From assembly GCA_037957365.1 (NCBI GenBank), contig JARHVA010005487.1, forward strand, positions 1,070,501 to 1,134,500: DNA of 64,000 nt. Reading direction: 5' to 3'. Both the position numbers and the translations under genes were made by a program. Origin of the DNA: Torreya grandis. Its lineage: Eukaryota > Streptophyta > Pinopsida > Cupressales > Taxaceae. The notes under the pieces are model-generated. The model saw nothing but the letters and a program-made list of their open reading frames with translations, did not search any database and was not told where the DNA came from. Shown here one piece after another: positions 1 to 14,004 of the stretch (the first letter of the stretch is position 1; each line of letters starts with the position of its first letter).

Positions 1-1020
1 TCAGGGGTGAAAAGTATAATACCGACACCCACTCCTACTTTACATCTAGATCTATAAAAAACATTGTCCATGGAATTGGAGATATTTTGTATGCTTCAAA
101 TTCATCACAAAAAGTATTGGTAATTAGAAAAGAATTAGGTAGTGGAGTGATAGCTAATTATTCAGCTACAACTTGACCTTTTATCAAAATTTAGGACATA
201 AATTTGAGATCAAACTTGCTAAGTTACATCAACCATTTTACGATATGATTAGTGAGGTGTGTTTTTTTCATAAAGAACCTTAATGGATCTTATTTAATTA
301 TCACATAGACCTCATTATTGATCAAATAATTCAATAGTTTTTATGTAGCCAAACCAAAGCTAAACATATTTTTTCCATTGTTGTATATTTACCTTCATAA
401 TCAACTAACTGAAAAATGATGCAATAGATTGCCTACTCTTTATGATTATCATCATATTATGTTAATAGGGATCCAAGGTCCTCATAAGTGGCTGATATAT
501 AGAGAAGTAATTTTCTATCCAAAATAAGAGGTATGAGTACCGGTGGGTTTACTAAATATCTTTCATTTTATCAAAGTTTTATTGACAAATGTCATTCCAT
601 ATAAATTTGGTGTCCTTTTTTAGCAAACATGTAAAATAATTTTTTTATTAGCTAAGTACATGATGAAGCATCAGATAACTTAAACTATACATTGTAAACA
701 TTGTAGTTTATTTAGATTAGTTGGTGGTGACATCTCAACAATAGATTTTACCTTTTTTGGATCAACCTTGATGTCTCACTAAGCAATAGTTATTCAAGGA
801 GATTTTTGGAAGACACTCTAAAAGCATATTTTTTGAGATTTAAACTAATGCTTAACTTACACAAGCATTCAAATATCTATCATAAATCATGAGCGTGGTC
901 TTGTTGATTTTTAGATTCAACAAGTAATTCATCAACATATTCCTAAATTGTTTTGTGAATAAAATCATGAAATATATGAGTAATGGCCTTTTGATATGTT
1001 GTTCTGACATTTTAAAGTTC
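1..1020 (-). pseudogene. Ty3/gypsy element A: RT C-terminal half, RNase H, start of second RNase H (Tat-type)
   Basis: Read on the minus strand from 1020 to 1, this is the continuation of the reverse transcriptase whose first half lies at 14005-14420. The fragment begins at the conserved stretch after the palm core (ATYQ-like, read here as TTYQKAITHIF). The catalytic YVDD box reads YVDE near 920-940, so the second Asp is lost. The VDPKK and HLLKKGTKFIW-type segments of the RT thumb/connection follow around 740 and 620, then an RNase H-like stretch. From about 180 down comes the linker GQVVAEXLA and a block IPWTMFF that opens the extra RNase H characteristic of Tat/Ogre elements. Several stops and frame changes make it non-functional. 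The element continues off the left edge, where integrase and the 3' LTR would be expected. Family assignment is firm; finer lineage is inferred from the second RNase H linker. Confidence 0.82.
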
Positions 1021-1025
1021 AAAAG
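1021..1025. repeat. Probable target-site duplication of element B (left copy)
   Basis: The five bases AAAAG directly precede the first base of the left LTR of B. The matching copy at 14000-14004 reads ACAAG, one mismatch. Both lie at the point where the RT reading of element A is interrupted, which supports the junction independently. Confidence 0.55.
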
Positions 1026-4000
1026 TGTAACAACTCCACTAAGTTAGATGTAGAAATACATAATTTTTTTAATTAAACACATATACCAAATATAGATTTC
1101 ACCACGTAATACTACAAAGACCATAAAAAATACACAAGGTATGATAATAGCTACAAGCATATTACATCACATAATACTAATCTCTAATATCATGAGAGTA
1201 TATGTCAAAAGATGAATACAGAAAGTAATCACATTAACTCTACTAAAACTATAATAAGTCTAAAACCATCACTATCCAAATACAATAATAAGTAATTACA
1301 ACTCTTCATGACAATATTCAATGATAAGTACAATACAATACAATGTACATATAGATACATGGCTCTCCTAGAACATAGTTCTTAAACACAAATATTTGTG
1401 GTAATCTCAATTATCATTTTGATAAGTAATACTAATATGGGAAGGAAGAGCATCATCTGAGTTATTTTCCACACCAACCATAGACCAATGATCCCCCACA
1501 CTAATCCCATCATAAAATGGCCCTCCCTTAATAGATAAGTATATAGTGATACACATGAATCCAGAGAGAGAAGCAAGTACCTGTGTGCTGTATGATTCTA
1601 ATCTAAACATGTAGTGTATCATAAAAATCCATTCTCTTGTAAGATATCACACAAACATGTGAATCACACTTATGAAATGATAATGTATCACTAAACATAC
1701 TTTGGCCTAAATTTTTACAAATAATAAATAATAATGATCTAGATCCATCAAATTCATACACACTGCTTGATTAGACTGCCTTCATCTGTCATTACGAGAC
1801 TAGTAAGCTAATGAAGTCCATCTCACTCCTTACTCCATATCAACAATTTAGATTGGTAAAATATAATTCAATCACAAGATTCATTTAATTTACATCTTAC
1901 CTAGAAAATACATCATATAATATGCTATACAAAGGAGTAACCAAAGCATACATTTATTATGTCAAACACATGAATGAATCCTACATTAATTTCTATCCCA
2001 TATTATAATTAATGACTACAGTCTATACCACCTAGGTAAAATATACATAACTATAGATTTCAACTACTATAATTTGTTTCTAGACTTACTACACCTATGA
2101 TAACCGATATTACTATAGTATAATACTCTAAGACATAACTACTAGTTTCTAAAAAATAGTCATATAAAGTAGTCTTAAAATCATGGAAACATAAACAATT
2201 ATACAAGTAACTATATATAACAAAGAAATTCATAGTTCCCATAGAACACAATATCATACCAACACAACATTTGTTAAACTCTCAAAGGTTGAATACATGT
2301 ATACACAAAGTCTTATCAATTGTTATAAAACATGCTATCCATAACAACAAGTATCATGTATAAAATAAATTAGTCAAGTGTAGATATGAGTTTAGGCATA
2401 ATAATTATAGTATGTACCATTCAAGTAAAACATAATTTTATACTATAGTACCTTATGATATCCCATACTATCAAAGATTACAAACTACATGATAATCCAT
2501 AATCTAAACTTATGATTTCAAGAATCAAATGACCCATGCAAATAATAACAAGTAAATAACATGAAATTATACCACCTAGGTATACCCTAAATAAAACTAC
2601 ATACAAACATTCCAAATCATCACAACATATAAACATGCATCATGATGCACTATTATGCATTAAGTATAGCTAAACATTTATACATATTAACACACTCATA
2701 GTATGTAATGCACATAAGTATTTCATACTGAATACATATGACCAACAATCATTCATTATATTAGTAGTGATTCAAATAATTCATAAACCCATTATGACTT
2801 TTCATTCTAACAACTCATTTGCTTCTAGGAGACTATTCTAAAGGGTTATAGTTCTTGATTTCTAGGAAACTTAATCATATATTAAACTACAAGTATAATC
2901 CCTATATATGAACACTTTTACATCATAATATGCACCACATGTAGTTAATTAAATGTTATGCAATTTTTAAACCATGGTTTAGTGTTTTAAGTAAAACTAC
3001 TATGCTCTAAAATGAAGCTAATGAAGTAGTCATAGATATATGGTACACATTTTTATTTAACATCTAGAACATCCAGAACTTTATTTTTCCAAAACATATG
3101 AAATCCAGTCTAGTATTGGTACAACATTTAGAGGTTTATAAGAAATCATTTGATAACTTATTTATAATTCATTATTTTAATTTCAATTACTACTCTTCCC
3201 AAGGACTATAACTACAAGAGTATACCCCCAAGTTTCTAAATAGATTATTAGGCTTCTTTACACATATTTTCTAAAAAGAAACACTTTACAATTAGTCATA
3301 AACATGTAACTTGATACAATGTAAAATTATATGTGATGGTTTTTTTCATATAATATGAGATCTAAAAACTCCATAAGGTTTAACCTAAAATAGGAGATAG
3401 CTATGTTTAACTGTTCAACTCCAAATACACCTTGTTATGTTTAAGAAATACAATAATTATGGTTAATTATGTAATAAGGGATAAGATATTAGATGGTATT
3501 GTATTACCACTCCCATAAAACAGTCACAAATTTCATGACTTATGCTCACTCGAGCAATTATAAAACTAATCTCACTGAAGCTATAGTGGAAATCTAGTAC
3601 CAAAATTGAGAAATTTATATTAAAAATCAGATTTAATTTTTGTTATCTACATAAATAAAACCAATAGAACCTATCCAAGTTCAACTTCAAAAGATGAATA
3701 ATTAATAAATTCCCTCTATAAATATTCTATTAGCATTGACTAATGCCTATATAAGAGGTATGTTTACCTGATATTAATCAACTAATTTCAAGATTTATAC
3801 CTCATGATTTAATAAATAATAATGATTTACAGATAATTCAAATTTATTAACCTATTATATTTCCTTAACTTTAGATAACATTTTATAGTTTATAAAAAAT
3901 AACATTCCATTCTTAGCTAAATACGTAGTATGCTTATTAAAACCTCACAATTAAAATTCCAATGATTCAATTATTATTATATACTTATTTTGCATATTTG

Positions 4001-4061
4001 GCCTACATCGTTATGATGTTTTATATAACTATAGAACAACTTTTAAATTTTGGCTAATTAC

Positions 4062-5361
4062 TTGAGCATCACAATGGATAATAAATATATATACATAGTT
4101 ATTCTAGAATACTCAACTTGGCTAGGGGTGATGCCCTATTGAGAATGTTAAATTAAACAAAATAATTTATTTTTTGAAACAATCGTGAGGCCTATCTAAA
4201 TCACCCAGATTAGAGCTGCTATAACAATAATTTATTAAAATATATTGGGACTTACAGGGTAAGACGATGCCTCAAAAAATAAGTTCTATTTTAAAAGAAA
4301 ACAACCAATCGAGGCACAATAATTATTCCAATGCTTCAACGCCCAATTAACCAATACATTTTTTTAAAACATAAGTCAAATTATAAGTGAAGCAACACAA
4401 TATAAAGTAATTATTAAACTAATTTTGGTATGCTGGATGCACTATATAAGACTCCTATAATTTTTAAACATAAGATGCCTAAATTAGGTAAGTGATGCCT
4501 CAAGTTTATGACGTAAAATAACTAATATTTTTCTTGTTGTTTCCAATAATATTATATAGTATTTGATATGTAATTTTCATGGATTGATAATTTGTGTTTA
4601 TAGTTTTATCTTAATTCTTAAAGAATCTACAACTAGATATATAAATAGGGAGGTTAAGAATATTATTGCACTAAAAATCTAAGTGCATACTAGAATGATA
4701 ATAACAAGACTTTGAGCATCACAATGGATAATAAATATATATACATAGTTATTTTAGAATACTCAGTTTGGCTGGAATAGGGGAATGCCCTATTGACAAT
4801 GTTAGATTAAATAAAAGATTTTATTTTCTCAAAAAATCATAAGGCCTATCTAAATCATGTAGATTAGAGTTGATATAACAATAAGTTATTAAAATACATT
4901 GGGACTTATAGGGTAAGTCGATGCCTCAAAAAATAAGTTCTATTTTAAAAGCAAACAATCAATCCAAGCACAATAATTATTCCAACACTTCAATGCCCAA
5001 TTAACCAATACAATTTTTTAAAAACATAAGTCAAATTTTGAGTGAATCGACACAATAAAAAATAATTATTAAACTAATTTTGGTATGTTGAACGCACTAT
5101 ATAAGACTCCTACAATTTTTAAACATAAGATGCCTAGATTAGGTAAGTGACGCTTTAAATGTATGACGTAAAAGAAGTAATATTTTGCTTGTTATTTCTA
5201 GTAATATTATATAGTATTTGATATGTAATTTTCATGGATTGATAATTTGTGTTTATGGTTTTATCTTAATTCTTAAAGAATCTACATCTAGATATACAAA
5301 TAGGGAGGTCAAGAATATTATTTCACTAAAAATCTAAATGCATGCTGGAACGATAATAGAA
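4062..5361. repeat. 650-bp tandem duplication inside the left LTR of B
   Basis: The segment starting TTGAGCATCACAATGGATAA at about 4062 recurs 650 bp later at about 4712. Both units run through the same landmarks: a TATATACATAG stretch, GGGACTTA, a TAAGATGCCTA stretch and the closing GATAATA-rich end. The right LTR has only one copy, at about 12147-12790. The duplication therefore arose in this LTR after insertion, or the right copy lost a unit. Confidence 0.85.
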
Positions 5362-5420
5362 AGACAAAGGTCTACCATACCTATTACTCTATTTGTTATT
5401 ATTTTATATTTACATATTAG

Positions 5421-5456
5421 GTATATGGCATGGGATTAGGTATATGGCATGGGACT
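5421..5456. repeat. Short tandem repeat, 18-19 bp x 2
   Basis: The words ATTAGGTATATGGCATGGG are repeated back to back. The right LTR has one degenerate copy near 12862. Confidence 0.7.
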
Positions 5457-6586
5457 TTCATAAAGGAATATAAAACACAAATATTCTAAACAAAGCCATT
5501 TACACCTATATAATTCTAGCATAAAATATTATCATGAACATATTAATATCAATAATGTATGAATTTAAAGACATCACCTACCAAATAAATATCCCGTTGA
5601 TCTTCTATGCCTTTCCTCCTCAATGCAATGCCCCTTTTTACTTTCTTTCTCCAATGCATATCCCCCAAATCTTCCTTCAACTCTTTCTTTATGTAGAGGT
5701 AGGCATGGCTTTATTTTTCTAAGTTTTTTTTAATTTTTAATTTTTATTGTTTTAGTTTTCTTTGTTTTATTTTTTTGTTTTTTGCTAAATTTAATACCTT
5801 TAATCTTTTTTTTGTTTTTATAAGTTTTTTAAAATTATTTCCTTCCTTTAATTTTATTATTTTTCCCTATTTTTTTCTTTTTCAAGATAATTCCTTTTTT
5901 TTATATATTAATATTAAATGCTCAATTTCATATTTTAATTAAACCAAATTAACATCTAAATATATCTAAGAAATTTAAATAAAAAATTTCAAAATTCATA
6001 AATAACTTGTATTTTAATTTTACATTTACTAAAATTGATTCTACATGCATTAATGACACAACATGATAAACACACAAAGTAATTCACTTTTATAATTTTA
6101 CCTAATTAGGTAAATCATAAAAAAAACACTTCAAATAAGTACCAAACACACCATAAGAAATTAAATGCATTTATACCATGACTAACTATTGTGGTGTGTA
6201 TAGGGTTTCACCATCTCTCTATCAACCTTTGACGTCTCTATGTAACTCACTATCTCTGATGATGCTCTCCTTCAAAGATGCTCAAGGGATGAATTCTCTT
6301 TCATCCACTTCAAAACACATAGGTAATTATATCTTATCACATGATAAATATAAAGAAATAATATAACTAAAACAATACATTAATATCCTTAAAATGTATC
6401 CATATACATTAACCAACTCATAGTAAGCAATCATGTATCATCATCTAACTAAGCAATACTCTATTATCCCATAATAGCATAAATATCAAGGTTAGTAAAA
6501 AATAATAAACTAATATCATTTGTGTCCATTATAAATATCCATGAATAGTCTAACAAGTTTTCTTGATGAGGAATTAGGATGTAACA

Positions 6587-6603
6587 TCCTTCCCCCTAAA
6601 GCT
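6587..6603 (-). other. Polypurine tract of element B
   Basis: The plus strand reads TCCTTCCCCCTAAAG directly after the LTR end. On the minus strand this is CTTTAGGGGGAAGGA immediately upstream of the LTR start TGTTACATCC, the expected place and composition for the plus-strand primer. Confidence 0.8.
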
Positions 6604-9092
6604 AGTCATCACCCCCAATGAATCTTATTCAAACATAATTTATGAATTAAAACATTATTTAAAAAATTAATAACATGGTATACAATATCAATTTATGCAA
6701 ATAAATGTAAAATTACTTGTAAAACTCATCGTAGTTCCTTCAAGTTGCAATATTCCTAGCATATTGGTCCCATAAGACCCTACTCTGTGACATCTCACTA
6801 CTATGCAAACAAGATTTATTATCATCCTGACCACCCTAGGGTTTAAAACCATCAAGACAATCCTATATACTAAAGGACTAACCAATTCTATTTCCTTTAA
6901 GGGTCCCACACATATCACAGTGAAAATTCCATTGATTTTCTAAGAGCACAAAGATCATCATAAAAGTGAAAATAAATGATCAAGGAGAGTTACACAAAAT
7001 ATTTCAACCCCTCTACACATATCTCTATCCTAGCGAGTGTTTTTCCTCATTCTAAAGAAAAATAATTAAGGAACTTGGAAAGTATGATGTCTATGAGTTA
7101 ATATTATCACTACTATGCATAACTCCTTATAAGTATAACGTGTCTATATTGTTACTACTCTACGGAGCTCCTAACAATTATGACAATGAATAAAAACTAT
7201 AAATATATTACATTTCTTATTTATACAAAATTATGGAATAAACATTCCACTATATACATGTATATGGCCATATGATTAAATTTGACAAATTCTACCTGCC
7301 AAATCTTATATTTGACAAGTCCATCTATCAGATCTAACTCAGTAAAAATTGAGTCAATGTGAGGCTAAGAAGGATACCAACCTATTGCTTAGAACTCACG
7401 TTCCTAATTCACCACTCTTACCTTGGGTCTCCATGACCTAATGATCTCCAAAATGTGTATAAGGTTCAATGAACCAAAAATCTATACTGATAGACCACAT
7501 AAAGCAAGACTACGTGTTAAATAATTCTAGATGTATCACCTTACATTCAAGAGAAATCATATAATCAATCCGTAATTATATTAAGTTGTCATTAGCCAAA
7601 ATAACTAGTATCATTTTCCTAGATTAACCTATAATGTTATATTAATGGTTAAGATAAAATAATGTTAAAATTAACATAACATACAAAGGCCAAAGATCAC
7701 ACCATCCTTTCAACCTTATAAAGGAACAAGTGAGACATATTTCCCTACTTGCTTGGCTAGAAATCAATAAATTAAAAGTTTATCTCAACCCCTCAATTGA
7801 CAAGATGTTCCACACATCCTTTACCCTAATCACTTCTGATGAAAGTTATAAAAATAACTCTTCAACAAATATATTTTAAGCAAAAGAGAACAATATCAAT
7901 CTAATTAATGGTGTATAATATTATACTAATTATAATCAACTTATAATTCTTAATGTAAAATTTTTAATATACAAAAATCAAGGTTTTCACCCATGTGGAA
8001 TTATAATAAGACCAAGTAGAGAACTATCATCTCAGAAACTTCTTCATACTCTCACAAGGTAAAAATAAAATACCACAACTCTATGTTGCCAAAATACTAT
8101 CTACTCACCAAATCTATATGTATAATATCACAATAAATTTACATGATTAGGGAAAGGAATATACTAACCAAAAATATGTATCTATCCATCCAATCCTAAA
8201 AATTCTCTCTCAACAATAAGTAAAAGACATTATCCCACAAACTTCAAGGGAGTATAGTCAAACATCATTAAAAACCAAGTTCCCATAAAATAACACTAAA
8301 TCAACATCATACAAATATGAATCCTCTCAGTAGCTTATAATTATGTCAAAGGAGAATGAGATAATAATAACTCATCTCTAAGATAACTAAGAGAAATGAC
8401 ACTCTTTTCTAAACCACATAACCATAAGGGTGTTAATCCATAAACAAACTCCTAACACAGGGAACTCTAAAGCAAAACAAAAACACTCTACTAAGAATAT
8501 TCCCACTACCCTAGGTGGAACTAACTAAAAATGGTCTTAAATAATTTATCATTCCTAGGGTTAGTGAATACAAGACACAAAACCAAAACATACATATTTA
8601 AGTGAGAAGCTTCCTATGCTTATAAAAAACTACAACACAAAATACCAATGGTGAAGGTAACTTGATTACTAATAAATATGTAATCATACTCAAGGTGTTT
8701 GATCTGAGTGATCAAATTATGGTAGAAATCTTTTTGTTCATAACTCATGAACTACACTATGTCCTCACCTACCAAACCTTATATTCAAACATTACCATTG
8801 TGTCACTTGATAAACCAATCCCTTAAATAACTTAAAAGGGGTATATGTGATTCTAAGGGTACACACTTAATGTTTTCCACACCCATTACATGAATGTCTC
8901 AAAACTAATAATAGTCACTAAACCATATTAGAGGATCTATCAAGTCTCATACTCCAATCATGCTATAACATAGTTCTACATTGAGGCACCACAATAAAAA
9001 ATTCCATTGTAATACTTCATGTCACTATGTTCACACTAATGAAAATAAAGACATGAAAACACTAATGGACTCATTAGGTCTTAGAGTTTGAG
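6604..9092 (-). other. Non-coding interior of element B
   Basis: This 2.5-kb AT-rich interval lies between the polypurine tract and primer-binding site. Neither strand gives a protease, RT, integrase, gag or zinc-knuckle motif. The longest ORF (6688-6918, minus, 76 codons) is not recognisable. Some sequence here should carry packaging and dimerisation signals if the element was mobilised in trans, but none can be pinpointed by reading. Confidence 0.7.
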
Positions 9093-9109
9093 CCACAACT
9101 TTGATACCA
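9093..9109 (-). other. Primer-binding site of element B
   Basis: On the minus strand it reads TGGTATCAAAGTTGTGG, two bases from the end of the right LTR. The first eight bases match the 3' end complement of plant initiator-Met tRNA (TGGTATCA); the rest has drifted or extends differently. Confidence 0.8.
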
Positions 9110-9111
9110 CA

Positions 9112-12100
9112 TGTAACAACCCCGTTGGGTTAGACATAGAAATACATGATTTTTTTTTAATTAAACACATATACCAATTATAAATTTCACCATGAGAAAC
9201 TAATGAGACCACAAGAAATACACAAGATATGATAATAGCTACAAGAATAATATATCACATAATACTGATCTCTAATATCATGAGAGCACACATTAAAATG
9301 TGAATATAGAAAGTAATCACATTAAATCTACTACAACTATAACAAGTTTACAACTACCATTTTCCAAGTACAATAATAATTAATTACAAATCTTAATGAT
9401 AATATTAGATGATAATTAAAATATAATACAATATACATATAGATACATGGCTCCTCCGAAGCATAGTTCTTGAACTCAATTATCTGTGGCAATCTCAAGT
9501 GTCATCTCGATAAGTAGTACTACTATGGAGAGGGAGAGCATCATCCAAGTGATTTTACACATCAACCATAGACCAATGATCCTTCACAATAATCCCATTA
9601 GGAAATGGTCCTTCCTTCATGGATGTGTAGATAGTGATGGCACAAAAATCTAGAGAGACAAGTAAGTACCCATGTGCTAAATAATTCTAAACTATACATG
9701 TAATGTATCATAGAAATCTATTCTATTACAAGATATCACACAAACATGTGAATCACACTAATGAAATTATAATGCCTCACTAAACATAATTTGGCCCAAA
9801 TTTTTACAAATAATAAATAATAATGATCTAGATCCATCAAATTTATACACACCACTTGATTAGACTACTTTCATCTATCATTGTGAGATTAATAATCTAG
9901 TGAAGTCCATCTCAATCCTTACTCCATATCAGCAATGTAAATTGGTCAAATACAATTCAACCATAATATTTATTTAATTTACATCCTACCTAGAAAATAC
10001 ATCATATAATATGCTATACATAGGAGTAACTGAAGCATACATTTATTCATTCAAACAAATGAATGGATTTTACATTAATTTCTATCCCATATTAGAGTTA
10101 ATGACTACAATCTATACCACCCAGGTAAAATATATATAATTTTATATTTCAACTACTACAATTTGTTTCCAAACTTACTACACCTATGATAACCCATATT
10201 AGCATAGTCTAGTATTCTAAGACATAACTACTAATTTCTCAAAAATAATCATATAAAGTAGTCTTAAAATCATGAAAATATAAGTAATTATACAAGTATC
10301 CATATATAACTAAGCAAGTCATAATTCCCATGGAACACAATAACATACCAACACAACATTCATTAAACTCTCAAAGGTTACATGCACATATACAAAAAGT
10401 CTTACCAACTGTTACAAAATATGCTATCCATATCAACAACTAGCATGCATACAATAAATCAATCAAATGTAAATATGAGTTTAGGCATAATAATTATAGT
10501 ATGTATCATCTAAGTACAACATAATTTTATACTATATTACGTTATTGTATCCCATACTATCATAGGTTCTCAACTAGATAATAACACATAATCAAAACTT
10601 ATGATTTCAAGAATCAAACGATCCATGCAAACAATAAAAAATAAACAACATAAAATTATACCACCTGGGTATACCCTAAATTAAACTACATACAAGCATT
10701 CTAAAGGATCACAACATATAAACATGTATTATGATGCACAATTATGCACTAAGTATAGCTAAACATTTATACATATTAACACACTCATAGTATGTAATGT
10801 ACACAAGTATTCCATATTGAATATATATGACTAATAGTCATTCTTATTATTGGTAGCGAGTCAGATAATTCATAAACCTATTATGACTTTTCATTATAAT
10901 GACTCATTTCCTTTTAGGGACTGCTCCAAAGGGTTATAGTTCTTGATTCCTAAAAAAATTAATCATCTATTGAACTATAGATATAATCCCTATATACAAA
11001 CACTTGTTCATCATGATATACACCACATATAGGTAATCTAATGATATGCAATTTTTAAACCATGATTTAGTGTTTTAAGCAAAACTACTAAGCCTCAAAA
11101 TCAAGCTAATGAAGTAGTCATAGATATATGGTACACATATTTGTATTTAATAGCTAGAATGTCCAGAACTTCATTTTTTTGAAATATATAAAATCCAACC
11201 TAGCATTGGTATAACATTTAGAGGTTTATAAGTAAGCATTTTCTAAGTTATCTATAAGTCATTCTTTTAATTTTAGTTACTACTCCACCCGAGGACTATA
11301 ATTATAAGAGTATACCCCCAAGTTTTTAAATACACTACTAGGCTTGTTTACACCTATTTTGTAAAAAGAAATACTTTACAATTAGTTGTAAACACGTAAC
11401 TTGATACAATGTCAAATTGCATGTGATAGGTTTTTTCATATAATAAGAGATCTAAATGCTCCATAAGGTTTAACTTACAATAGGAGGTAGCTACGTTTAA
11501 CCATTTAACTCTACATACACATTGTTATGTTTAGGAAATATAACCATTACAATTAATTACACAATAAGGGATAAGATATTAGATGGTCTTGTATTACCAA
11601 TCCCATAAAATAGTCATAAATTTCATGACTTATGCTCAACTGAGAAATTATAAAACTAATTTCACTTAAGCTATAGTGGAAATCTAGTACCGAACTTGAG
11701 AATTTTATATTAAAAACTAGATTTAGTTTTTGTTCTCTACATAAATAAAACCAATAAAACCTATTTGAGTTCTACTTCAAAAGATGAATAATTAATAAAT
11801 TTACTTTATAAATCTTTTCTTAGTGTTGACCAATGTCTATATAAGAGGTATGTTTACATGATATTAATAAAATACTTTCAAGATTTATACCTCATGATTC
11901 AATAAATAATAATGATTTATGGATAATTCAACTTTGTTAACTAATTATATTTCCTTCACTTTAGCTAAAATTTTATAATTTATAAAAACTAACATTCCAT
12001 TCTTAGCTAAATCCTTAGTATGATTATTGAAACCTCATAATTAAAATTCCAGTGATTCAATTGTTATTATATACTTATTTTGTATATTCAGCCAACATCA

Positions 12101-13999
12101 CTATGATTATTTAGATAAATATAACATGGCTTTTAACTTTTGGCTAATTAATTGAGAATCACAATGGATAATAAATATATATACATAGTTATTCTAGAAT
12201 ACTCAGCTTGGATAGAATAAGGTGATGCCCTATTGATAATGTTAAATTAAATAAAAGAATTTATTTTCTCAAACAACCATGAGGCCTATCTAAATCACCC
12301 AGATTGGAGTTGCTATAACAATAATTTATTAAAATACATTGGGACCTAGAGGGTAAGTCAACACCTCATGAAATAAGTTCTATTTTAAAAGAAAACAACC
12401 AATCCAAGGAATATAATGATTCCAATGCTTCAATTCCCAATTAACCAATATCATTTTTTTTATAAAAAGCATAAGTCAAATTCTAAGTAAAGCGACACAA
12501 TCAAAAGTAATTATCAAAATAATTTTGATATGCTAGATGCACCATATAAGATGCCTACAATTTTTAAATATAAGATGCCTAGATTAAGGTAAGTGATACC
12601 TTATGTGTATGATGTAATAGAAGTAATATTATTCTTATTGTTTCCAGTAATATTATACAATAATTGAGATGTAATTTTCATGGATTGATAATTTTTGTTT
12701 ATAGTTTTATCTTAATTCTTAAAGAATCTATAGTCAGATATATAAACAGGTAGATCAAGAATATTATTACACTAAAAATCTAAGTGCATGCTAGAAGGAT
12801 AATAGAAAGATAAAGGTTTTCAATACCTATTTCTCTATCTACTATCGTTTAATATTTAAAAATTAGGTATATGGTAGGGTAATTCCATAAGGGAATCTTA
12901 AAACACAAATATTCCAAACCAAGCCATTTATACCTATATAATTCCATCACAAAATCTTATCATAAACATACTAAGATCAATAATGTATGTGTTTAAAGAC
13001 ATCACCTACTAAATAAATATACCTGTTGATCTTCTGTGCCTTTCCTCTTTAATGTTACACCCCTTTTTCCTTTATTTCTCTAATGCATATCCCCCAAATC
13101 TTCCTTCAACTCTTTCTTTATGTAGAGGTAGGCATGGCTTTATTTTTCCAAGATTTATTTTTTAATTGTTTTTGTTTTCTTTGTTTTATTTATTTATTTT
13201 TTTGTTTTTTGCTAAATTTAAAAACTTTAATATTTGTTTTTATAAGTTTTTAAATTATTTACTTCCTTTAATTTTATTAGTTTTCCCTTTTTTTCTTTTT
13301 CAAGATAATTCCATTTATTTTATATTTTAATATGAAATTTCTAATTTAATATTTTAATTAAACCAAATTAACATCTAAATATATCTAAGAAATTTAAATA
13401 ACAAATTTTAAAATTCATAAATAACTTGGATTTTAATTTTACCTTTACTAAAATTGCTTCTGCATGTATTAATGGCACAACATGCTAAATACACAAAAGA
13501 ATTCACTTCTATAAATTTACTTAATAAAATCATAGAAATCGACACTCTAAGAAAGTACCAAATAAACCATAACAAATAAAAACATTTCTACCATGACCAA
13601 CTACTATGGTGTGTGAAAGGTTTTGCCAGCTCTCTATAGACTTTTGATGTCTTCATCTACACCATCCTCTTCGATGATGCTCTCCCTTTAGAACGCTCAA
13701 GGGATGAATTCTCTTGAATCCACATCACAACACAGGTAATTAGATCATATCACATGATAAACATAAATAAATAATATAACTAAAATAATACATTAATATA
13801 ATTGAAATGTACCCACATATATTAATAAACTCATTGTAAGTAATCTTGTATCATCATATAAATAAGAAACATTATATTATCCTATAATAGCATAAATATC
13901 AAGCTTAGTAAAAAATATAAGAAAATATCATATGTGTCTACTATAAATATTCATGAATAGTCTATCAAGTTTGCCTAATGAGGAATTAGGATGTAAAAA
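9112..13999 (-). repeat. 5' LTR of element B (4.9 kb)
   Basis: Partner of 1026-6586, aligning from TGTAACAACCCC to GGAATTAGGATGTAAAAA. The terminal CA is degraded. It carries the single-copy state of the 650-bp block and the same T-rich tract. As the 5' LTR of a minus-strand element it should contain the promoter, but no convincing TATA box and start could be chosen in such AT-rich DNA. Confidence 0.85.
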
Positions 14000-14004
14000 A
14001 CAAG
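14000..14004. repeat. Probable target-site duplication of element B (right copy)
   Basis: ACAAG, matching AAAAG at 1021-1025 with one mismatch. In minus orientation both copies are the start of the same RT codons (CTTKT), so the duplication belongs to A's reverse transcriptase. Confidence 0.55.

Larger units (their letters stand above)
1026..6586 (-). repeat. 3' LTR of element B (5.56 kb)
   Basis: It aligns along its whole length with 9112-13999. On the plus strand it starts TGTAACAACTCC and ends GATGTAACA, giving TG...CA termini in either orientation. It is about 670 bp longer than its partner, mostly because of a 650-bp tandem duplication at 4062-5361. A T-rich tract (about 5715-5900) is shared with the partner at 13140-13330. 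No coding potential was recognised; short ORFs such as the one at 2060-2257 resemble nothing known. Confidence 0.85.
1026..13999 (-). mobile_element. LARD-like non-autonomous LTR retrotransposon B (~13 kb)
   Basis: Two very long direct repeats (1026-6586 and 9112-13999) flank a 2.5-kb interior. A primer-binding site sits beside the right repeat and a polypurine tract beside the left one, both on the minus strand, so the element reads right to left. No gag, protease, RT or integrase motif was found in the interior or LTRs, only scattered short ORFs. Very long LTRs around a short non-coding interior match the LARD class known from plants. The LTRs look about 85% identical by eye, indicating an old insertion. 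It sits inside the reverse transcriptase of element A. It could be a deletion derivative of a coding element rather than a propagating LARD family; further copies would decide. Confidence 0.85.

Noticed and set aside
1382..2257. Minus-strand ORFs in the left LTR of B
   Set aside because: They are not kept open in the partner LTR at 9470-10340 and show no domain.
5715..5900. T-rich tract as a poly(A) tail of a LINE or SINE on the minus strand
   Set aside because: The same tract occurs at the same place in the other LTR of B (13140-13330), so it is an internal part of the LTR.
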